Source: Myotis daubentonii
Lineage: Eukaryota > Chordata > Mammalia > Chiroptera > Vespertilionidae
Length of the DNA stretch: 64,000 nt
Direction: 5' to 3'
Assembly: GCF_963259705.1 (NCBI RefSeq)
Contig: NC_081841.1
Span: 118,429,033 to 118,493,032 of the forward strand
The notes beneath the pieces are model-generated. The model did not search any database, had not been told where the DNA came from, and saw only the letters and a list, made by a program, of their open reading frames with translations. Below, one piece after another: positions 49,404 to 62,808 of this stretch (positions are counted from its first letter, which is position 1; every line of letters begins with the position of its first letter). Position numbers and translations under genes: made by a program.

Positions 49404-50552
49404 TCTTTCAAGGAAATGATTATGAACTTGTGAAAAACTGTTGAAACACGAGTAAATAGAATCTAACTAAATTTAATGCCCAATTCAATTACCGAGATTA
49501 CAGGTAGAAAGCTCTGAAATGACGCGAATTCTGATAATATTAACTACTCCGGCTATTTTAAGTGGCGTTTTCACAAAAATGTCATTTCAAACAGGAAGAA
49601 TTCCTGTTTATAGAGCTCAGAAGTTGTGTATAAAGCTTTTAAATGAGGAGTCTACTATTTATGTTTAACATTGAGACTTAATTGGCCTGGCGTTTTTTGA
49701 CTGAAACAGTATATGTCCTGAAGCTTCTAGAATATACTCCTAAGAAAAATGTCAAATAGTGGTAAAACTCTTAAAATACACAATTATATTCCAGGGAAAT
49801 GAATATGAACTTGTAACAAACAGTTGAAACACGAGTAAATAGAGTCTAACTCCATTTAATGCCGAGTTCATTTACCTAGACTACAGGTAGAAAGCTCTGA
49901 AATGACGCGAATTCTGCTAATATTAACAACTCCGGCTATTTTAAGTGGCGTTTTCACAAAAATGTCATTTCCAACAGGAAGAATTCCTGTTTATAGAGCT
50001 CAGAAGTTCTGTATAAAGCTTTCAAATGAGGAGTGTACTGTTTATGTTTAACATTGAGACATAATTGGCCAGGCGTTTTTTGACTGAAACAGCTTATACT
50101 GTGAATGTTCTAGTATATACTTCTTAGGAAACTGTAAAAATGTGGTAAAACTCTTAAAATACACAATTATCTTTCAAGGAAATGATTATGAACTTGTGAA
50201 AAACTGTTGAAACACGAGTAAATAGAATCTAACTAAATTTAATGCCCAATTCAATTACCGAGATTACAGGTAGAAAGCTCTGAAATGACGCGAATTCTGA
50301 TAATATTAACTACTCCGGCTATTTTAAGTGGCGTTTTCACAAAAATGTCATTTCAAACAGGAAGAATTCCTGTTTATAGAGCTCAGAAGTTTTGTATAAA
50401 GCTTTTAAATGAGGAGTCTACTATTTATGTTTAACATTGAGACTTAATTGGCCTGGCGTTTTTTGACTGAAACAGTTTATGTCCTGAAGGTTCTAGAATA
50501 TACTCCTAAGAAAAATGTCAAATAGTGGTAAAACTCTTAAAATACACAATTA
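49022..50552 (+). repeat. Four-monomer unit with private deletion, copy 2 (monomers 129-132)
   Basis: A repeat of 47491-49021 with the same 28C, 130C, 148C, 1-bp deletion, 308A, extra HindIII site, 131C, 307C and 223T. I saw no differences between the copies by eye. The shared deletion shows that the duplication came after it. Confidence 0.96.
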
Positions 50553-51701
50553 TATTCCAGGGAAATGAATATGAACTTGTAACACACAGTTGAAACACGA
50601 GTAAATAGAGTCTAACTCCATTTAATGCCGAGTTCATTTACCTAGACTCCAGGTAGAAAGCTCTGAAATGACGCGAAATCTGATAATATTAACAACTCCC
50701 GCTATTTTAAGTGGCGTTTTCACAAAAATGTCATTTCAAACAGGAAGAATTCCTGTTTATAGAGCTCAGAAGTTCTGTATAAAGCTTTCAAATGAGGAGT
50801 GTACTGTTTATGTTTAACATTGAGACTTAATTGGCGTGCCGTTTTTTGAAAGAAACAGTTTACATCCTGAAGGTTCTAGTATGCACTTCTAAGAAATATG
50901 TCAAATTGTGGTAAAACTCTTAGAATACACAATTATATTCTCAGAAAATGAATATGAACGTGTATGAAGCAGTTGAAGCACAAGTAAATAGAATGTACCT
51001 ACATTTAGTGCTGAGTTCAATTACTGACATTAGAGGTAGAAAGCTCTGAAATGACGAGAATTCTGATAATATTAACAACTCCCGCTATTTTAAGTGGCGT
51101 TTACACAAAAATGTCATTTCAAACAGGAAGAATTCCTGTTTATAGAACTCAGAATTTGTGTTTAAAGCTTTTAAATGAGGAGAATACTGTTAATGTTTAC
51201 AATTGAGGTTGAATAGGCGTGGCGTTTTTTGACTGAAACAGTTTATATCCTGAAGGTTCTAGTATATACTCCTAAGGAAAACGTCAAATTGTGTTAAAAC
51301 TCTTAGAATACACAATTGAATTCCCGGGAAATGAATATGAACGTGTAAGAAGCAGTTGAAACACAAGTAAATAGATTGTAACTACATTTAGTGCTGAGTT
51401 CAATTACTGAGATTAGAGGTAGAAAGCTGTGAAATGACGAGAATTCTGATAATATTAACTACTCCGGCTATTTTAAGTGGCGTTTTCACAAAAATGTCAT
51501 TTCAAACAGGAAGAATTCCTGTTTATAGAGCTCAGAAGTTGTGTATAAAGCTTTTAAATGAGGAGTCTACTATTTATGTTTAACATTGAGACTTAATTGG
51601 CCTGGCGTTTTTTGACTGAAACAGTTTATATCCTGAAGGTTCTAGAATATACGCCTAAGAAAAATGTCAAATAGTGGTAAAACTCTTAAAATACACAATT
51701 A
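50553..51701 (+). repeat. Monomers 133-135: founder-like B, C', D trio
   Basis: Order: 133 B2 head (97C, 148C, gcgaaatct; A base at 186) switching to C' tail, 134 C' head with D tail, 135 D head with A tail (335G tatacgcc). It differs from the three later trios (aacagg intact in 133, tatgcacttc and attctcag instead of tatacacttc and attcccag), so it is the most separate copy and not part of the recent 18-monomer duplication. Confidence 0.92.
50827..51440 (+). repeat. C'-D segment 1 (monomers 133-135)
   Basis: About 614 bp of strongly diverged sequence: C' tail ttggcgtgccg and tttgaaagaaac, C' head with aacgtgtatgaag, gacgagaattc, gcgtttacac, tagaactcagaatttgtg, then D tail gaggttgaataggcg, ctcctaaggaaaacg, and D head attcccgggaaatg with agattgtaactac and gctgtgaaatgacgag. 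The D head carries the palindrome ttcccgggaa at 51321-51330. This copy differs from the other three at tatgcact and attctcag. Confidence 0.92.
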
Positions 51702-54700
51702 TATTCCAGGGAAATGAATATGAACTTGTAACAAACAGTTGAAACACGAGTAAATAGAGTCTAACTCCATTTAATGCCGAGTTCATTTACCTAGACTCCA
51801 GGTAGAAAGCTCTGAAATGACGCGAATTCTGATAATATTAACAACTCCGGCTATTTTAAGTGGCGTTTTCACAAAAATGTCATTTCCAACAGGAAGAATT
51901 CCTGTTTATAGAGCTCAGAAGTTCTGTATAAAGCTTTCAAATGAGGAGTGTACTGTTTATGTTTAACATTGAGACATAATTGGCCAGGCGTTTTTTGATT
52001 GAAACAGTTTATACTGTGAATGTTCTAGTATATACTTCTTAGGAAACTGTAAAAATGTGGTAAAACTCTTAAAATACACAATTATCTTTCAAGGAAATGA
52101 TTATGAACTTGTGAAAAACTGTTGAAACACGAGTAAATAGAATCTAACTAAATTTAATGCCCAATTCAATTACCGAGATTACAGGTAGAAAGCTCTGAAA
52201 TGACGCGAATTCTGATAATATTAACTACTCCGGCTATTTTAAGTGGCGTTTTCACAAAAATGTCATTTCAAACAGGAAGAATTCCTGTTTATAGAGCTCA
52301 GAAGTTGTGTATAAAGCTTTTAAATGAGGAGTCTACTATTTATGTTTAACATTGAGACTTAATTGGCCTGGCGTTTTTTGACTGAAACAGTTTATATCCT
52401 GAAGGTTCTAGAATATACTCCTAAGAAAAATGTCAAATAGTGGTAAAACTCTTAAAATACACAATTATATTCCAGGGAAATGAATATGAACTTGTAACAC
52501 ACAGTTGAAACACGAGTAAATAGAGTCTAACTCCATTTAATGCCGAGTTCATTTACCTAGACTACAGGTAGAAAGCTCTGAAATGACGCGAATTCTGATA
52601 ATATTAACAACTCCGGCTATTTTAAGTGGCGTTTTCACAAAAATGTCATTTCCAACAGGAAGAATTCCTGTTTATAGAGCTCAGAAGTTCTGTATAAAGC
52701 TTTCAAATGAGGAGTGTACTGTTTATGTTTAACATTGAGACATAATTGGCCAGGCGTTTTTTGACTGAAACAGTTTATACTGTGAATGTTCTAGTATATA
52801 CTTCTTAGGAAACTGTAAAAATGTGGTAAAACTCTTAAAATACACAATTATCTTTCAAGGAAATGATTATGAACTTGTGAAAAACTGTTGAAACACGAGT
52901 AAATAGAATCTAACTAAATTTAATGCCCAATTCAATTACCGAGATTACAGGTAGAAAGCTCTGAAATGACGCGAATTCTGATAATATTAACTACTCCGGC
53001 TATTTTAAGTGGCGTTTTCACAAAAATGTCATTTCAAACAGGAAGAATTCCTGTTTATAGAGCTCAGAAGTTGTGTATAAAGCTTTTAAATGAGGAGTCT
53101 ACTATTTATGTTTAACATTGAGACTTAATTGGCCTGGCGTTTTTTGACTGAAACAGTTCATATCCTGAAGGTTCTAGAATATACTCCTAAGAAAAATGTC
53201 AAATAGTGGTAAAACTCTTAAAATACACAATTATATTCCAGGGAAATGAATATGAACTTGTAACAAACAGTTGAAACACGAGTAAATAGAGTCTAACTCC
53301 ATTTAATGCCGAGTTCATTTACCTAGACTACAGGTAGAAAGCTCTAAAATGACGCGAATTCTGATAATATTAACAACTCCGGCAATTTTAAGTGGCGTTT
53401 TCACAAAAATGTCATTTCCAACAGGAAGAATTCCTGTTTATAGAGCTCAGAAGTTCTGTATAAAGCTTTCAAATGAGGAGTGTACTGTTTATGTTTAACA
53501 TTGAGACATAATTGGCCAGGCGTTTTTTGACTGAAACAGTTTATACTGTGAATGTTCTAGTATATACTTCTTAGGAAACTGTAAAAATGTGGTAAAACTC
53601 TTAAAATACACAATTATCTTTCAAGGAAATGATTATGAACTTGTGAAAAACTGTTGAAACACGAGTAAATAGAATCTAACTAAATTTAATGCCCAATTCA
53701 ATTACCGAGATTACAGGTAGAAAGCTCTGAAATGACGTGAATTCTGATAATATTAACTACTCCGGCTATTTTAAGAGGCGTTTTCACAAAAATGTCATTT
53801 CAAACAGGAAGAATTCCTGTTTATAGAGCTCAGAAGTTGTGTATAAAGCTTTTAAATGAGGAGTCTACTATTTATGTTTAACATTGAGACTTAATTGGCC
53901 TGGCGTTTTTTGACTGAAACAGTTTATGTCCTGAAGGTTCTAGAATATACTCCTAAGAAAAATGTCAAATAGTGGTAAAACTCTTAAAATACACAATTAT
54001 ATTCCAGGGAAATGAATATGAACTTGTAACAAACAGTTGAAACACGAGTAAATAGAGTCTAACTCCATTTAATGCCGAGTTCATTTACCTAGACTACAGG
54101 TAGAAAGCTCTGAAATGACGCGAATTCTGATAATATTAACAACTCCGGCTATTTTAAGTGGCGTTTTCACAAAAATGTCATTTCCAACAGGAAGAATTCC
54201 TGTTTATAGAGCTCAGAAGTTCTGTATAAAGCTTTCAAATGAGGAGTGTACTGTTTATGTTTAACATTGAGACATAATTGCCCAGGCGTTTTTTGACTGA
54301 AACAGTTTATACTGTGAATGTTCTAGTATATACTTCTTAGGAAACTGTAAAAATGTGGTAAAACTCTTAAAATACACAATTATCTTTCAAGGAAATGATT
54401 ATGAACTTGTGAAAAACTGTTGAAACACGAGTAAATAGAATCTAATTAAATTTAATGCCCAATTCAATTACCGAGATTACAGGTAGAAAGCTCTGAAATG
54501 ACGCGAATTCTGATAATATTAACTACTCCGGCTATTTTAAGTGGCGTTTTCACAAAAATGTCATTTCAAACAGGAAGAATTCCTGTTTATAGAGCTCAGA
54601 AGTTGTGTATAAAGCTTTTAAATGAGGAGTCTACTATTTATGTTTAACATTGAGACTTAATTGGCCTGGCGTTTTTTGACTGAAACAGTATATGTCCTGA

Positions 54701-55914
54701 AGGTTCTAGAATATACTCCTAAGAAAAATGTCAAATAGTGGTAAAACTCTTAAAATACACAATTATATTCCAGGGAAATGAATATGAACTTGTAACACAC
54801 AGTTGAAACACGAGTAAATAGAGTCTAACTCCATTTAATGCCGAGTTCATTTACCTAGACTACAGGTAGAAAGCTCTGAAATGACGCGAATTCTGATAAT
54901 ATTAACAACTCCGGCTATTTTAAGTGGCGTTTTCACAAAAATGTCATTTCAAACAGCAAGGATTCCTGTTTATAGAGCTCAGAAGTTCTGTATAAAGCTT
55001 TCAAATGAGGAGTGTACTGTTTATGTTTAACATTGAGACTTAATTGGCGTGCCGTTTTTTGAAAGAAACAGTTTACATCCTGAAGGTTCTAGTATACACT
55101 TCTAAGAAATATGTCAAATTGTGGTAAAACTCTTAGAATACACAATTATATTCCCAGAAAATGAATATGAACGTGTATGAAGCAGTTGAAGCACAAGTAA
55201 ATAGAATGTACCTACATTTAGTGCTGAGTTCAATTACTGACATTAGAGGTAGAAAGCTCTGAAATGACGAGAATTCTGATAATATTAACAACTCCCGCTA
55301 TTTTAAGTGGCGTTTACACAAAAATGTCATTTCAAACAGGAAGAATTCCTGTTTATAGAACTCAGAATTTGTGTTTAAAGCTTTTAAATGAGGAGAATAC
55401 TGTTAATGTTTACAATTGAGGTTGAATAGGCGTGGCGTTTTTTGACTGAAACAGTTTATATCCTGAAGGTTCTAGTATATACTCCTAAGGAAAACGTCAA
55501 ATTGTGTTAAAACTCTTAGAATACACAATTGAATTCCCGGGAAATGAATATGAACGTGTAAGAAGCAGTTGAAACACAAGTAAATAGATTGTAACTACAT
55601 TTAGTGCTGAGTTCAATTACTGAGATTAGAGGTAGAAAGCTGTGAAATGACGAGAATTCTGATAATATTAACTACTCCGGCTATTTTAAGTGGCGTTTTC
55701 ACAAAAATGTCATTTCAAACAGGAAGAATTCCTGTTTACAGAGCTCAGAAGTTGTGTATAAAGCTTTTAAATGAGGAGTCTACTATTTATGTTTAACATT
55801 GAGACTTAATTGGCCTGGCGTTTTTTGACTGAAACAGTTTATATCCTGAAGGTTCTAGAATATACGCCTAAGAAAAATGTCAAATAGTGGTAAAACTCTT
55901 AAAATACACAATTA
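51702..55914 (+). repeat. Eleven-monomer higher-order repeat, copy 1 (monomers 136-146)
   Basis: Order: 136 B1 (97C, 298T gattgaaac), 137 Aa, 138 B2, 139 A (309C ttcatatcc), 140 B1 (113A, ggcaatttt), 141 Ag (122T gacgtg, 160A taagagg), 142 B1 (282C gcccagg), 143 A (64T, 308A), 144 B2 head with C' tail (192C and 196G, cagcaaggatt), 145 C' with D tail, 146 D head with A tail (335G). Length is 4,213 bp. It recurs at 58596. Confidence 0.96.
55040..55653 (+). repeat. C'-D segment 2 (monomers 144-146)
   Basis: Same 614-bp C'-D segment inside the first eleven-monomer unit, preceded by the B2 with cagcaaggatt. Confidence 0.92.
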
Positions 55915-58595
55915 TATTCCAGGGAAATGAATATGAACTTGCAACAAACAGTTGAAACACGAGTAAATAGAGTCTAACTCCATTTAATGCCGAGTTCATT
56001 TACCTAGACTCCAGGTAGAAAGCTCTGAAATGACGCGAATTCTGATAATATTAACAACTCCGGCTATTTTAAGTGGCGTTTTCACAAAAATGTCATTTCC
56101 AACAGGAAGAATTCCTGTTTATAGAGCTCAGAAGTTCTGTATAAAGCTTTCAAATGAGGAGTGTACTGTTTATGTTTAACATTGAGACATAATTGGCCAG
56201 GCGTTTTTTGACTGAAACAGCTTATACTGTGAATGTTCTAGTATATACTTCTTAGGAAACTGTAAAAATGTGGTAAAACTCTTAAAATACACAATTATCT
56301 TTCAAGGAAATGATTATGAACTTGTGAAAAACTGTTGAAACACGAGTAAATAGAATCTAACTAAATTTAATGCCCAATTCAATTACCGAGATTACAGGTA
56401 GAAAGCTCTGAAATGACGTGAATTCTGATAATATTAACTACTCCGGCTATTTTAAGAGGCGTTTTCACAAAAATGTCATTTCAAACAGGAAGAATTCCTG
56501 TTTATAGAGCTCAGAAGTTGTGTATAAAGCTTTTAAATGAGGAGTCTACTATTTATGTTTAACATTGAGACTTAATTGGCCTGGCGTTTTTTGACTGAAA
56601 CAGTTTATGTCCTGAAGGTTCTAGAATATACTCCTAAGAAAAATGTCAAATAGTGGTAAAACTCTTAAAATACACAATTATATTCCAGGGAAATGAATAT
56701 GAACTTGTAACAAACAGTTGAAACACGAGTAAATAGAGTCTAACTCCATTTAATGCCGAGTTCATTTACCTAGACTACAGGTAGAAAGCTCTGAAATGAC
56801 GCGAATTCTGATAATATTAACAACTCCGGCTATTTTAAGTGGCGTTTTCACAAAAATGTCATTTCCAACAGGAAGAATTCCTGTTTATAGAGCTCAGAAG
56901 TTCTGTATAAAGCTTTCAAATGAGGAGTGTACTGTTTATGTTTAACATTGAGACATAATTGCCCAGGCGTTTTTTGACTGAAACAGTTTATACTGTGAAT
57001 GTTCTAGTATATACTTCTTAGGAAACTGTAAAAATGTGGTAAAACTCTTAAAATACACAATTATCTTTCAAGGAAATGATTATGAACTTGTGAAAAACTG
57101 TTGAAACACGAGTAAATAGAATCTAATTAAATTTAATGCCCAATTCAATTACCGAGATTACAGGTAGAAAGCTCTGAAATGACGCGAATTCTGATAATAT
57201 TAACTACTCCGGCTATTTTAAGTGGCGTTTTCACAAAAATGTCATTTCAAACAGGAAGAATTCCTGTTTATAGAGCTCAGAAGTTGTGTATAAAGCTTTT
57301 AAATGAGGAGTCTACTATTTATGTTTAACATTGAGACTTAATTGGCCTGGCGTTTTTTGACTGAAACAGTATATGTCCTGAAGGTTCTAGAATATACTCC
57401 TAAGAAAAATGTCAAATAGTGGTAAAACTCTTAAAATACACAATTATATTCCAGGGAAATGAATATGAACTTGTAACACACAGTTGAAACACGAGTAAAT
57501 AGAGTCTAACTCCATTTAATGCCGAGTTCATTTACCTAGACTACAGGTAGAAAGCTCTGAAATGACGCGAATTCTGATAATATTAACAACTCCGGCTATT
57601 TTAAGTGGCGTTTTCACAAAAATGTCATTTCAAACAGCAAGGATTCCTGTTTATAGAGCTCAGAAGTTCTGTATAAAGCTTTCAAATGAGGAGTGTACTG
57701 TTTATGTTTAACATTGAGACTTAATTGGCGTGCCGTTTTTTGAAAGAAACAGTTTACATCCTGAAGGTTCTAGTATACACTTCTAAGAAATATGTCAAAT
57801 TGTGGTAAAACTCTTAGAATACACAATTATATTCCCAGAAAATGAATATGAACGTGTATGAAGCAGTTGAAGCACAAGTAAATAGAATGTACCTACATTT
57901 AGTGCTGAGTTCAATTACTGACATTAGAGGTAGAAAGCTCTGAAATGACGAGAATTCTGATAATATTAACAACTCCCGCTATTTTAAGTGGCGTTTACAC
58001 AAAAATGTCATTTCAAACAGGAAGAATTCCTGTTTATAGAACTCAGAATTTGTGTTTAAAGCTTTTAAATGAGGAGAATACTGTTAATGTTTACAATTGA
58101 GGTTGAATAGGCGTGGCGTTTTTTGACTGAAACAGTTTATATCCTGAAGGTTCTAGTATATACTCCTAAGGAAAACGTCAAATTGTGTTAAAACTCTTAG
58201 AATACACAATTGAATTCCCGGGAAATGAATATGAACGTGTAAGAAGCAGTTGAAACACAAGTAAATAGATTGTAACTACATTTAGTGCTGAGTTCAATTA
58301 CTGAGATTAGAGGTAGAAAGCTGTGAAATGACGAGAATTCTGATAATATTAACTACTCCGGCTATTTTAAGTGGCGTTTTCACAAAAATGTCATTTCAAA
58401 CAGGAAGAATTCCTGTTTATAGAGCTCAGAAGTTGTGTATAAAGCTTTTAAATGAGGAGTCTACTATTTATGTTTAACATTGAGACTTAATTGGCCTGGC
58501 GTTTTTTGACTGAAACAGTTTATATCCTGAAGGTTCTAGAATATACGCCTAAGAAAAATGTCAAATAGTGGTAAAACTCTTAAAATACACAATTA
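55915..58595 (+). repeat. Seven-monomer version of the same higher-order repeat (monomers 147-153)
   Basis: Order: 147 B1 (28C, 97C, 307C), 148 Ag (122T, 160A), 149 B1 (282C), 150 A (64T, 308A), 151 B2 with C' tail, 152 C' with D tail, 153 D head with A tail. It equals the eleven-monomer unit with four monomers (137-140, 1,532 bp) missing. Monomer 147 is the joined B, though its 28C and 307C are found in neither 136 nor 140. Confidence 0.95.
57721..58334 (+). repeat. C'-D segment 3 (monomers 151-153)
   Basis: Same segment inside the seven-monomer unit, 2,681 bp after segment 2. Confidence 0.92.
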
Positions 58596-61500
58596 TATTC
58601 CAGGGAAATGAATATGAACTTGTAACAAACAGTTGAAACACGAGTAAATAGAGTCTAACTCCATTTAATGCCGAGTTCATTTACCTAGACTCCAGGTAGA
58701 AAGCTCTGAAATGACGCGAATTCTGATAATATTAACAACTCCGGCTATTTTAAGTGGCGTTTTCACAAAAATGTCATTTCCAACAGGAAGAATTCCTGTT
58801 TATAGAGCTCAGAAGTTCTGTATAAAGCTTTCAAATGAGGAGTGTACTGTTTATGTTTAACATTGAGACATAATTGGCCAGGCGTTTTTTGATTGAAACA
58901 GTTTATACTGTGAATGTTCTAGTATATACTTCTTAGGAAACTGTAAAAATGTGGTAAAACTCTTAAAATACACAATTATCTTTCAAGGAAATGATTATGA
59001 ACTTGTGAAAAACTGTTGAAACACGAGTAAATAGAATCTAACTAAATTTAATGCCCAATTCAATTACCGAGATTACAGGTAGAAAGCTCTGAAATGACGC
59101 GAATTCTGATAATATTAACTACTCCGGCTATTTTAAGTGGCGTTTTCACAAAAATGTCATTTCAAACAGGAAGAATTCCTGTTTATAGAGCTCAGAAGTT
59201 GTGTATAAAGCTTTTAAATGAGGAGTCTACTATTTATGTTTAACATTGAGACTTAATTGGCCTGGCGTTTTTTGACTGAAACAGTTTATATCCTGAAGGT
59301 TCTAGAATATACTCCTAAGAAAAATGTCAAATAGTGGTAAAACTCTTAAAATACACAATTATATTCCAGGGAAATGAATATGAACTTGTAACACACAGTT
59401 GAAACACGAGTAAATAGAGTCTAACTCCATTTAATGCCGAGTTCATTTACCTAGACTACAGGTAGAAAGCTCTGAAATGACGCGAATTCTGATAATATTA
59501 ACAACTCCGGCTATTTTAAGTGGCGTTTTCACAAAAATGTCATTTCCAACAGGAAGAATTCCTGTTTATAGAGCTCAGAAGTTCTGTATAAAGCTTTCAA
59601 ATGAGGAGTGTACTGTTTATGTTTAACATTGAGACATAATTGGCCAGGCGTTTTTTGACTGAAACAGTTTATACTGTGAATGTTCTAGTATATACTTCTT
59701 AGGAAACTGTAAAAATGTGGTAAAACTCTTAAAATACACAATTATCTTTCAAGGAAATGATTATGAACTTGTGAAAAACTGTTGAAACACGAGTAAATAG
59801 AATCTAACTAAATTTAATGCCCAATTCAATTACCGAGATTACAGGTAGAAAGCTCTGAAATGACGCGAATTCTGATAATATTAACTACTCCGGCTATTTT
59901 AAGTGGCGTTTTCACAAAAATGTCATTTCAAACAGGAAGAATTCCTGTTTATAGAGCTCAGAAGTTGTGTATAAAGCTTTTAAATGAGGAGTCTACTATT
60001 TATGTTTAACATTGAGACTTAATTGGCCTGGCGTTTTTTGACTGAAACAGTTCATATCCTGAAGGTTCTAGAATATACTCCTAAGAAAAATGTCAAATAG
60101 TGGTAAAACTCTTAAAATACACAATTATATTCCAGGGAAATGAATATGAACTTGTAACAAACAGTTGAAACACGAGTAAATAGAGTCTAACTCCATTTAA
60201 TGCCGAGTTCATTTACCTAGACTACAGGTAGAAAGCTCTAAAATGACGCGAATTCTGATAATATTAACAACTCCGGCAATTTTAAGTGGCGTTTTCACAA
60301 AAATGTCATTTCCAACAGGAAGAATTCCTGTTTATAGAGCTCAGAAGTTCTGTATAAAGCTTTCAAATGAGGAGTGTACTGTTTATGTTTAACATTGAGA
60401 CATAATTGGCCAGGCGTTTTTTGACTGAAACAGTTTATACTGTGAATGTTCTAGTATATACTTCTTAGGAAACTGTAAAAATGTGGTAAAACTCTTAAAA
60501 TACACAATTATCTTTCAAGGAAATGATTATGAACTTGTGAAAAACTGTTGAAACACGAGTAAATAGAATCTAACTAAATTTAATGCCCAATTCAATTACC
60601 GAGATTACAGGTAGAAAGCTCTGAAATGACGTGAATTCTGATAATATTAACTACTCCGGCTATTTTAAGAGGCGTTTTCACAAAAATGTCATTTCAAACA
60701 GGAAGAATTCCTGTTTATAGAGCTCAGAAGTTGTGTATAAAGCTTTTAAATGAGGAGTCTACTATTTATGTTTAACATTGAGACTTAATTGGCCTGGCGT
60801 TTTTTGACTGAAACAGTTTATGTCCTGAAGGTTCTAGAATATACTCCTAAGAAAAATGTCAAATAGTGGTAAAACTCTTAAAATACACAATTATATTCCA
60901 GGGAAATGAATATGAACTTGTAACAAACAGTTGAAACACGAGTAAATAGAGTCTAACTCCATTTAATGCCGAGTTCATTTACCTAGACTACAGGTAGAAA
61001 GCTCTGAAATGACGCGAATTCTGATAATATTAACAACTCCGGCTATTTTAAGTGGCGTTTTCACAAAAATGTCATTTCCAACAGGAAGAATTCCTGTTTA
61101 TAGAGCTCAGAAGTTCTGTATAAAGCTTTCAAATGAGGAGTGTACTGTTTATGTTTAACATTGAGACATAATTGCCCAGGCGTTTTTTGACTGAAACAGT
61201 TTATACTGTGAATGTTCTAGTATATACTTCTTAGGAAACTGTAAAAATGTGGTAAAACTCTTAAAATACACAATTATCTTTCAAGGAAATGATTATGAAC
61301 TTGTGAAAAACTGTTGAAACACGAGTAAATAGAATCTAATTAAATTTAATGCCCAATTCAATTACCGAGATTACAGGTAGAAAGCTCTGAAATGACGCGA
61401 ATTCTGATAATATTAACTACTCCGGCTATTTTAAGTGGCGTTTTCACAAAAATGTCATTTCAAACAGGAAGAATTCCTGTTTATAGAGCTCAGAAGTTGT

Positions 61501-62808
61501 GTATAAAGCTTTTAAATGAGGAGTCTACTATTTATGTTTAACATTGAGACTTAATTGGCCTGGCGTTTTTTGACTGAAACAGTATATGTCCTGAAGGTTC
61601 TAGAATATACTCCTAAGAAAAATGTCAAATAGTGGTAAAACTCTTAAAATACACAATTATATTCCAGGGAAATGAATATGAACTTGTAACACACAGTTGA
61701 AACACGAGTAAATAGAGTCTAACTCCATTTAATGCCGAGTTCATTTACCTAGACTACAGGTAGAAAGCTCTGAAATGACGCGAATTCTGATAATATTAAC
61801 AACTCCGGCTATTTTAAGTGGCGTTTTCACAAAAATGTCATTTCAAACAGCAAGGATTCCTGTTTATAGAGCTCAGAAGTTCTGTATAAAGCTTTCAAAT
61901 GAGGAGTGTACTGTTTATGTTTAACATTGATACTTAATTGGCGTGCCGTTTTTTGAAAGAAACAGTTTACATCCTGAAGGTTCTAGTATACACTTCTAAG
62001 AAATATGTCAAATTGTGGTAAAACTCTTAGAATACACAATTATATTCCCAGAAAATGAATATGAACGTGTATGAAGCAGTTGAAGCACAAGTAAATAGAA
62101 TGTACCTACATTTAGTGCTGAGTTCAATTACTGACATTAGAGGTAGAAAGCTCTGAAATGACGAGAATTCTGATAATATTAACAACTCCCGCTATTTTAA
62201 GTGGCGTTTACACAAAAATGTCATTTCAAACAGGAAGAATTCCTGTTTATAGAACTCAGAATTTGTGTTTAAAGCTTTTAAATGAGGAGAATACTGTTAA
62301 TGTTTACAATTGAGGTTGAATAGGCGTGGCGTTTTTTGACTGAAACAGTTTATATCCTGAAGGTTCTAGTATATACTCCTAAGGAAAACGTCAAATTGTG
62401 TTAAAACTCTTAGAATACACAATTGAATTCCCGGGAAATGAATATGAACGTGTAAGAAGCAGTTGAAACACAAGTAAATAGATTGTAACTACATTTAGTG
62501 CTGAGTTCAATTACTGAGATTAGAGGTAGAAAGCTGTGAAATGACGAGAATTCTGATAATATTAACTACTCCGGCTATTTTAAGTGGCGTTTTCACAAAA
62601 ATGTCATTTCAAACAGGAAGAATTCCTGTTTATAGAGCTCAGAAGTTGTGTATAAAGCTTTTAAATGAGGAGTCTACTATTTATGTTTAACATTGAGACT
62701 TAATTGGCCTGGCGTTTTTTGACTGAAACAGTTTATATCCTGAAGGTTCTAGAATATACGCCTAAGAAAAATGTCAAATAGTGGTAAAACTCTTAAAATA
62801 CACAATTA
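58596..62808 (+). repeat. Eleven-monomer higher-order repeat, copy 2 (monomers 154-164)
   Basis: Repeats 51702-55914 at an offset of exactly 6,894 bp (18 x 383), with 298T, 309C, 113A, 122T/160A, 282C, 64T/308A, 192C/196G and 335G all in place. Differences seen: gatactt in monomer 162 versus gagactt in 144, and tttatagag in 164 versus tttacagag in 146. Confidence 0.96.
61934..62547 (+). repeat. C'-D segment 4 (monomers 162-164)
   Basis: Same segment in the second eleven-monomer unit, 6,894 bp after segment 2. A private gatactt lies just upstream. Confidence 0.92.

Larger units (their letters stand above)
51702..58595 (+). repeat. 18-monomer super-unit (11 + 7), first copy, 6,894 bp
   Basis: The eleven- and seven-monomer versions together form the repeating unit. 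The next copy starts at 58596 and runs to the window end, 5,405 bp of overlap. In monomers 136-149 against 154-167 I found only two base differences by eye. The super-unit is therefore the youngest large duplication visible. Confidence 0.93.
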
